Below are positions 57,895 to 64,000 of a stretch of 64,000 nucleotides of DNA, one piece after another; within the stretch, counting starts at the first letter, position 1; each line of letters opens with the position of its first letter. Position numbers and translations under genes: made by a program. Under the pieces are notes generated by a model. The model saw nothing but the letters and a program-made list of their open reading frames with translations, was not told the DNA's origin and did not search any database. The DNA is from Epichloe hybrida. Taxonomy: Eukaryota; Ascomycota; Sordariomycetes; Hypocreales; Clavicipitaceae. The stretch spans positions 124,001 to 188,000 of the forward strand of contig JAFEKR010000049.1 of assembly GCA_019022495.1 (NCBI GenBank), read 5' to 3'.

Positions 57895-60585
57895 TTACAA
57901 GAACACCTTGAAACTCCCATCAGACATCTTCCCCGAGTGCTCTCGTATCCAATCGTCATCAGTAGAATAGCCCCTTCCCCCAGACATGTGAACATCTTGC
58001 TCGCTCACGCCGCTCATTTTCGAAATGATACTTAGAGACGGTCCCAGCCGTCCCGAGGGAAGTGGTGAATGAGCGTCATCTCTCCACCGATTCGGCGACA
58101 CCCACTCCGGGCTGGCATCTCCGCGATCGCCTGTCTCTGCGCCATGACGGGCTGTACCTGGTCGTGAGGGATGGAATGGCGCCTCGTCGACGAGGTCCTT
58201 GTACAAGCGCTCCATCTTGGTCGGACTATGTTGGCCAATGATCCTCCAGTTCTCAGAGGATGCGAAAGACAAGTCTGTTGCGATGCTCTTGCCGCTTGAT
58301 GAAACGAGATGCCGTGAGCCCGCCAAAACCGCTGCACTGGGTCTTCTTAGCTCGGACACGCTCTCGCCGGCCTCGCTTTCCGCCAAGGTGACCCAGTTTG
58401 GCTCAGAGGGGTCTCTGGCGGTGGAGGCGGTATTCCACCTGGTAACAGGGGCAGTGGTGTGAATGGCATCGTCTCCCGTATGCGGCAACGCAGCAGAGCT
58501 GGATGTGATGCCCGAGTTGCCGTCAACGCTGTGGTATGAGAGGGGGGACTGATGCGGCTTGTACGCGAAAAGGGCAGTCGGCTGCAAGTTGGACATTTCG
58601 TTGAGAGTCGGGAGTGTCGTGCCCAGGCCCGGATCTCTCCGATGAGGTGTGTGGTCTGCGCCAGGGAAGACTTGGCGAGCCGAATCTGGATACGTCACGT
58701 CAAATTGATGACTTCGGGACGATCTATTGCTCTTTGCGAGGCCGCCATTGCCTCCGTCAATTGTCACCCAAGATTGTCTTCCGTCCTCGCTGTCCACGTT
58801 GCTGGTGCTACGAACGGTTGTCGTTCGCGCCGCATCGACCATGATGCTGTGAGGCATCCCCGAGGCGGATATATCATCGAGTGTTTCTGAACTCCTTCGT
58901 CGAGATGACATGGGCGAATTGTCGGCGGCAAACGCCTCTTTGGCCGGCTTGAAAACCAGTGTCTCTGTGTGCACGAAGGCACCTCCGCCCATAGCGGCCG
59001 CTTCCCGCATCGACAGATCAGATCCGTTGACCCGAAGAGTGGTCAGAACGGGATTGGAGATCTTGGAGCGATATCTGCTGCCCACATAGTTGTTTTTGTT
59101 CTGCCGTCGCCGGAAATAGCACACTAGGATCATGAGCAGAATTGCGACAAATATCACGGGGATGATCGTAGCCAGGAGTATTTCACCGGTGCTCAAATGG
59201 CCCGACTGTGTCTGTGCCTCACCGGGGGCGCCATCTTCCGTACTAGTGGCCGTGGCTGTGGTTGTCGTGGTAGATGGGGCAGGAGTGACCGTGGCTGTGG
59301 TGCCGTCAGCGGCAAGGAAGCTGACATTGACCGTCTCTTTTTCTGAGAGACCGGAGCTCTTGGACGATGCTTCGATGAACAGCTTGAACCCCCCCTTTGA
59401 CGTCTTCGGCACTTGGCCAGACAGCCTCAGGCCGTTTACCTTTAGCCAGTCTTCATTTGGGCTGGTGGATACTTTGACGGTGACATCACTGGGGTTTTTG
59501 AAATATTTGGCAAGATCGAGGTCGAGTTCGCTCCCAGGTCTGAGTTTGATATCTTCAAAAGTCGATTCGAAGAGACCGGTTGCGACATTGACGACGACGA
59601 GAACATCAAGATTGTCGGAAAAGAAATCCTTGAAAGTAATGGTGAAGTTGGCTGCGCGATCCCCGTCCTTGGGCGTCCCGCGTAGTTTCCAGGTCTTCTC
59701 GTCAAATGACAGCCAGCTTGGCGTGTCCTCGGCCGCCACTGCCAGATCACCTGTGGCGACCTGCTTGCCATCAAGCCTGATTCCGTTCTCCAGCGCATTG
59801 TAATTCACCTCGGAGCCACGGCTTGCGTTGAGTGTAACAATTGGGCGATCAGTCGTGAGTTTATGGCTCCCTACGACAATGGAAAACTTGAGCGATGAAG
59901 CTGAAAAGCCCACAATGTCCGATGCAACCAGACTAAAGTCGAATGTATGGGGCGGTTGAATGAGAGATTCGATAGGCGGCGTCTTCCCGCTAAAGGTCAA
60001 AGACGGCGCATCGAACTTGACCCATGCTGGTAGAGGACTGCTGTCCCCGGAGACGGCGTAGTAGTTGAGACCGGATTTGCCAAAGGTGCCTTGGTCGAAT
60101 GAGAATTTGAAGCTTGTGGACGGGTATGACAAGATGAAAGACGGAGCAGAGAAGTTGCCAAAGTTCTGGATCTGTTTTTCGAGGGGAATCTGGACTTGAG
60201 GAGCTGGCTGTCGCGAAACTACCAGAGTTGCGTTCATGGAGGTTGAGCCTCTGTCGTCGGTCGCGATGATGTCGACAGCTTGCCCGACTACGTCTCCAGG
60301 GGAAACATCCCCGTCCTTTGGGGTCCCAAACAGACGCCTTCCTCCACTATCCAAGGACAACCAGCTTGGGTGATCGCCGAGTGCGTAGGAGATTTTTGAT
60401 TCGGACTGAAAAGTATATTGTGAAAAAGAGTAGGAAAAGAATTTGTCTGTCCTAGCAGCAAGCGGAAGCTGCGCGTTGAAAGGAAAGGAAATGGTAGGCT
60501 GGCCGTTTGCTAGCTGGGCGAGGGGCAGTAATGCCACAAGCGCCAGCAGTGAAGGCATCACGGACGACGATTTATCGAGAGCCAC
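57895..60585 (-). CDS. AXL2: Axl2-like polarity/bud-site selection transmembrane protein
   Basis: A single exon of 896 aa. The N terminus is a signal peptide (PSLLALVALLPLAQLANG, about 11-28). The extracellular part has three dystroglycan/cadherin-like modules with the hallmark HPSWLSLDSGGRRLFGTPKD (about 73-92) and TPSWLSFDEKTWKLRGTPKD (about 290-309). A Thr-rich stalk leads to one membrane helix (about 467-489, ILLATIIPVIFVAILLMILV) followed by CYFRRRQNKN. The cytoplasmic tail is long, Ser-rich and disordered, and ends near WIREHSGKMSDGSFKVFL. Axl2 marks sites of cell polarity and recruits septin and Cdc42 regulators; filamentous fungi use it at septation and conidiation. Start: the first ATG at 60,585, with Met10 as alternative. 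Confidence 0.92.
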   Translation of the reverse strand: MALDKSSSVMPSLLALVALLPLAQLANGQPTISFPFNAQLPLAARTDKFFSYSFSQYTFQSESKISYALGDHPSWLSLDSGGRRLFGTPKDGDVSPGDVVGQAVDIIATDDRGSTSMNATLVVSRQPAPQVQIPLEKQIQNFGNFSAPSFILSYPSTSFKFSFDQGTFGKSGLNYYAVSGDSSPLPAWVKFDAPSLTFSGKTPPIESLIQPPHTFDFSLVASDIVGFSASSLKFSIVVGSHKLTTDRPIVTLNASRGSEVNYNALENGIRLDGKQVATGDLAVAAEDTPSWLSFDEKTWKLRGTPKDGDRAANFTITFKDFFSDNLDVLVVVNVATGLFESTFEDIKLRPGSELDLDLAKYFKNPSDVTVKVSTSPNEDWLKVNGLRLSGQVPKTSKGGFKLFIEASSKSSGLSEKETVNVSFLAADGTTATVTPAPSTTTTTATATSTEDGAPGEAQTQSGHLSTGEILLATIIPVIFVAILLMILVCYFRRRQNKNNYVGSRYRSKISNPVLTTLRVNGSDLSMREAAAMGGGAFVHTETLVFKPAKEAFAADNSPMSSRRRSSETLDDISASGMPHSIMVDAARTTTVRSTSNVDSEDGRQSWVTIDGGNGGLAKSNRSSRSHQFDVTYPDSARQVFPGADHTPHRRDPGLGTTLPTLNEMSNLQPTALFAYKPHQSPLSYHSVDGNSGITSSSAALPHTGDDAIHTTAPVTRWNTASTARDPSEPNWVTLAESEAGESVSELRRPSAAVLAGSRHLVSSSGKSIATDLSFASSENWRIIGQHSPTKMERLYKDLVDEAPFHPSRPGTARHGAETGDRGDASPEWVSPNRWRDDAHSPLPSGRLGPSLSIISKMSGVSEQDVHMSGGRGYSTDDDWIREHSGKMSDGSFKVFL

Positions 60586-61971
60586 CTACAAGAGGCGTTA
60601 CCTTCGAGTAGTTTTGATGAGTATCTCACGCCACGCCACGAAGCCATACACGACGGGATTAGATTGATGTTCTTTGCAACGACTGTAGAACAGGAGAACC
60701 GAGAGAAAAATAATGACGATTCAGAAAAAAAAAAAAGAGTGTGAGTGAATGAACGAGAAGGACAAGACGAACTGCAGACGAGAGAACGCAGATGACACGA
60801 GCAGAAAGCGTCGCAGACATAGGGACAGCCATCTTCAAGACTCTTCGAGGCAGAACTACTGCCTCCTTCATTCCTTTCACAATCCAGCCGTGGGGTCATT
60901 GTACGGCCAGAGCGTGCATCTGGGTAGCGGCTCGTCCATGGAGCATCGGCACACGTCCCCATTGCCACAAGAGGCGCAAATGTCTTGGAAATGGAGGCTC
61001 TACTGGGGATAGACGCACGGGAGATGCCATCAGCACGCTGGTTGAGTAGCGCGAGCTGCGAGGGCTGGGGAATAGTGGAATGCGGCATTCCAGACGATTG
61101 GCCCCATCGATCCGGACGTTGACTGACGGTGAGACAATTGGCAAAGTTGCGTCGCGACTACAGAGAAGAAGAAGAGGAAGAGGAAGAGGAAGAGGAAGAG
61201 GAAGAGGAAGAAGAGGTCTCAAGCAAGCCTCCTGAATTGGGCAGATGCCATTGCTTGTTTGATCAAGGTGTGCGTACGGAAATGGCCCTGGTTTCTTGTT
61301 TCGACATGGATCTTTGCAGCAAGGGAGGACATTTCACCGTCTTGTGACGTCTTGTGCACAGTGGGGCCAAGAGAGATTCCCCGGGGGAGGGGACAGTGCC
61401 TGGGGAAAGAAATTGAATTTCCAATAATTGAACGCGTCGAGGCATGCATCCAGAAAATTAAAAGACTTCATCAATGTGATTCAACAAATCGATATGCGTT
61501 CCCTGATGAGGCCGGGCGAAGATGTCAGGCTGTGGGCCAGCTAGACCAGCTAGACCAGCTAGCTCGACGCGTAGATTGGCATTGTCTGGTGAATAAAGAG
61601 AGGCCATCATCACACCTTCGCGCCGGCAATTGCTGAATCCCACTAGTCACCGTTTGGCTAGTGTCCTCGACCCTCACTAGAAAGACTTAAAGACCCTTGA
61701 AGGTCCTTACTCCGTACTCGGGGTATCCTAGTATTGATGAACACCTCTGTGATAGGGAACACCTCTATTATAGGGCAATTCCCTTGTAAGATGAAGTGAC
61801 CTCAATCTACCAGGCCCTTATCCTTATTTGTGACCCGCCTGAGGTCTTCGCACACTCAAAGGAATTGGAGCAAAACCAGCTCGAGACATACAAAACTACC
61901 AAGTCACTAGACCCCAAGGTTTTCTCAATCTCTTTCAACTCTTTCCTATATTTTTTTTTTTTAAAAAAAGA
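60586..61971. other. intergenic, divergent promoters
   Basis: Between AXL2 and the metalloprotease gene. It holds the (GAAGAG)n microsatellite, a TACTCCGTAC copy at 61,708, a short repeat GAACACCTCT at about 61,740-61,770 and a T run just before the protease ATG. No gene. Confidence 0.5.
61164..61216. repeat. (GAAGAG)n microsatellite
   Basis: About eight tandem hexamers, partly trimeric GAA. It is purine-rich on the plus strand, upstream of AXL2. Confidence 0.9.
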
Positions 61972-63036
61972 ATGCCATTCCTTACATTCCTTACCTCTGC
62001 CCTCGCTGGCTTGTCACTTATCGCCACCCCTATTGGCGCCCTTTCCAACGAACCAGAGGGTGAACAATCATGGTGCGGAGTTGAATACCCCTCAGAAGAC
62101 CTCCTTGATTTTCATCGCCAGCTACATAGCCGACCCGAAGGTACCCTGCTTCGTCTAGGTTCGCCGCGGCCCGTGGATGTCTACATCTGGCACGTCTACA
62201 CAAAGTTCCCGAGCCCCTCGATAATAAGCGTAGGCCGATACCTTTCCCGTCGAAAAACAAGCAAATGGCAGCTAAGTTTGGTCGACGTTCAATGTAGGAA
62301 GAGAATATTGCTGAGCAGATGGGAGTTTTGAACGCATGCTTCAAGCCAGTCGGGATCACCTTTCAGAAGAAAATCATCGTGTTCGTGAAAAATAAGGAGT
62401 GGGTCAACGACGCCGCTCGAGAAGTGAGCATGTTTAGTCGGCTTCGTCAGGGTGATTATCGCGCCCTGAATGTATACTTTATCGAAAAATTCGACAACCA
62501 AAATAGAATCGGCGCCGCAACATATCCCAAACGCAAAGGGGAAATGAGTAGAGACGGCGTTGTTATGCTGGCTTCCGCTATTTTTAACGGCACGGACCGA
62601 GTCAACAAGTCGGGCAAGGCCCTTTGTCATGAGGTTGGCCACTGGATTGGCTTGCAGCATACAGTTTCTAATTCATGTTCTGATGAGGGCGACTTGATTA
62701 GCGATACTGCTGCATCAATACATGGGGGGACTGACTGTCCTAGAGACCTTAATACCTGTCCTGATCAACAGGGCCTTGATCCTACGCACAATCATATGAG
62801 CTATAGCCAACGGTACATCTTCCTAATTTACGCGCCGTACTCCCTTTCCTTGTGTGATATCTTGCTGACAAGGGAATCAATACTATAGAGACTGCTCCAC
62901 GGAATTCACACAGGGCCAAATTCTTCGCATGCGTCTCCTATGGGAGCATTATAGAGAATCTGGCTGTATGGGCAACTGTTTTCAAGTTGCACACGCCGAC
63001 CCTGCTAGATCGAGTTCAAGACGCAAGTATAAATGA
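61972..63036 (+). CDS. secreted M43-family metalloprotease (MEP1-like)
   Basis: Three exons: 61972-62229, 62298-62812 and 62889-63036, giving 306 aa. Introns are 68 and 76 nt with GTAGGC and GTACAT donors. A signal peptide is clear (PFLTFLTSALAGLSLIATPI). The catalytic zinc motif is HEVGHWIGLQH (H197, E198, H201, H207), followed by the DLISDTAAS block, the cysteine pairs (SNSCSDEGD, DCPRDLNTCP) and a Met-turn-like HNHMSYS (the last two exons join as SQR-DCSTEFTQGQ). This order is that of pappalysin/MEP1 proteases of fungi, secreted enzymes that digest host or substrate protein. No prodomain of notable length is present beyond about 85 residues. The terminal Ser/Arg-rich tail is short. Confidence 0.9.
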
Positions 63037-63800
63037 AATTTGACGAACTATATCGAAATTCAACATATTTTTTGCTCATCGGTTGTTCATGCGTCGGATT
63101 TACTGAAGACATTGGGGTGGCTACAACTTTTGGCCTGTCACTGTAGCTAGCGATACCCAGCCAGTGTGACAATTAACATATGAATAAAAGGAACCGCAGT
63201 GTTTTATGGACTCGAGCTATGAGCTCGGGTTAAGTCCGGGTCAAGCCCGGCTCCGGAAAGTATGCGGATCGTGTGCGGCTAGGTTAGGGCTGTACGCAGC
63301 CCGCGCACAGACCGTGCACAGGCTACTATAAATCCACACCCTGTGTAACCACTACTGTAAGAATGATGTTCACACTTTGAATGCTTATACGCAGTAGCCA
63401 TAAGGCCAGTCCATTACACGCATTAATAGATTCCTATTGTGACGCAGGATGTGGCCTAATGGAGAATAAGCTTTGCGGTCATTGCGGGGGGGTTGCGAGG
63501 TCAGAGCAAAGTCGGCTATAAATTTTGGGTTAGACTGTATGCCTACAGTAGTACCTAATAATAGGGGAATCACGCTTAACAAGCGGGGTTGCCACTAGCT
63601 TTCTATCGTCAGGGTCTGGTCTCCAACCCTCTCTTTACTTTTTTGCTTATGGTTTCTTCTTCCTTTCCCTGCAATCGACGACGGCCAACCCGGCGAAAAC
63701 CTGTGTCACGTCGAAACCTGTTGACTGCATGTTAAAAGAATTGAAAAAGAAACAATGACATAAATCCATACCAAATCGAGCCGAGTCGCAGCGTTTTGTC
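63037..63800. other. intergenic, no gene recognised
   Basis: 3' flank of the protease and promoter of the methyltransferase-like gene. A GC-rich short repeat (GGGTTAAGTCCGGGTCAAGC region) is seen at 63,225-63,250. The minus-strand frame at 63,647-63,844 overlaps the next gene's start and is a shadow. Confidence 0.45.
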
Positions 63801-64000
63801 ATGATGAGCCGGTCACCCTCACCGCCGCTCAACCCACTCGCCATCAGTGAGGATCTGGCGCCTCTGCCCGAGCTAAAGCAGGCAGGAAATGCGAAGATCG
63901 ATTTTGACGGCCAACTGAGTGCGCCTCTGGTATATCATGAAGATGCGAGGACGGGCTGCGGTGGCCAAACCTGGCCAGCAGGATTAGTGCTGGGAAAGCA
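63801..64000 (+). CDS. lysine methyltransferase, METTL21/EFM-like, N-terminal part (cut by window end)
   Basis: 66 codons are present: MMSRSPSPPLNPLAISEDLA then LVYHEDARTGCGGQTWPAGL. The TGCGGQTWPAG segment is the start of the SAM-binding motif of the METTL21/EFM6 class I methyltransferases, in which the family has GCGGQ.WPAG..L. Those enzymes methylate lysines on elongation factors and chaperones. The rest is beyond the window, so the exact member is uncertain. Confidence 0.7.
   Translation, partial: MMSRSPSPPLNPLAISEDLAPLPELKQAGNAKIDFDGQLSAPLVYHEDARTGCGGQTWPAGLVLGK

Overview
The window is nuclear DNA from a filamentous ascomycete. Genes carry short spliceosomal introns (about 47-150 nt, GTRNGY donors, CTAAC/CTGAC branch points), and several families are typical of Pezizomycotina: a Vac7-type protein, an Axl2-type cadherin-like protein, a basic-region/ankyrin (bANK) regulator and an M43 secreted metalloprotease. 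The very AT-rich repeat block and C-to-T/G-to-A decay of repeats look like repeat-induced point mutation (RIP). A Sordariomycete, possibly Hypocreales, fits, but I cannot name the species from sequence alone.

Layout. (1) Positions 1-10.2 kb are an accessory, decaying region: a bANK regulator (622-1423), a two-exon small secreted six-cysteine protein (1694-2061), remnants of an APH-type kinase, a Zn2Cys6 regulator and a GH55 glucanase, a protein-kinase-like gene with a frameshifted tail, and one intact and unusual gene that fuses an HD-domain phosphohydrolase to an adenylate-kinase-like domain (5123-6423). (2) 10.24-13.06 kb is an AT-rich block of nested tandem repeats and TATTG microsatellites. 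A solo LTR with a perfect 5-bp target duplication follows at 13,064-13,235. (3) 13.2-16.8 kb holds a pair of diverged repeats, one of them C-to-T degraded, around a broken His-Me-finger endonuclease gene. (4) 16.9-19.8 kb is a large Cys/His-rich coiled-coil protein gene broken by one in-frame TAG.

(5) From about 20.9 kb onward the DNA is core genome with housekeeping genes: Vps62-like protein, an unknown 557-aa protein, a divergent RPL10/RPL30 pair, a coiled-coil protein, VAC7, a divergent DIM1/PRP6 pair, a small 'calcofluor white hypersensitive'-type membrane protein, a dysferlin-domain Spo73-like protein, a mitochondrial PPR protein, a PP2C phosphatase (PTC2-like) and AXL2. (6) The right end has an M43 metalloprotease and the first 66 codons of a METTL21/EFM-like methyltransferase, cut by the window edge.

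The core genes serve general functions: ribosome synthesis (uL16, eL30, Dim1), splicing (Prp6), vacuole lipid signalling (Vac7, Vps62), polarity (Axl2), stress signalling (Ptc2) and mitochondrial RNA handling (PPR). I found no multi-gene biosynthetic cluster and no CRISPR or tRNA. The observations most worth checking are the HD-kinase fusion, the small secreted cysteine-rich protein, the TAG-interrupted gene and the broken endonuclease between RIP-asymmetric repeats.
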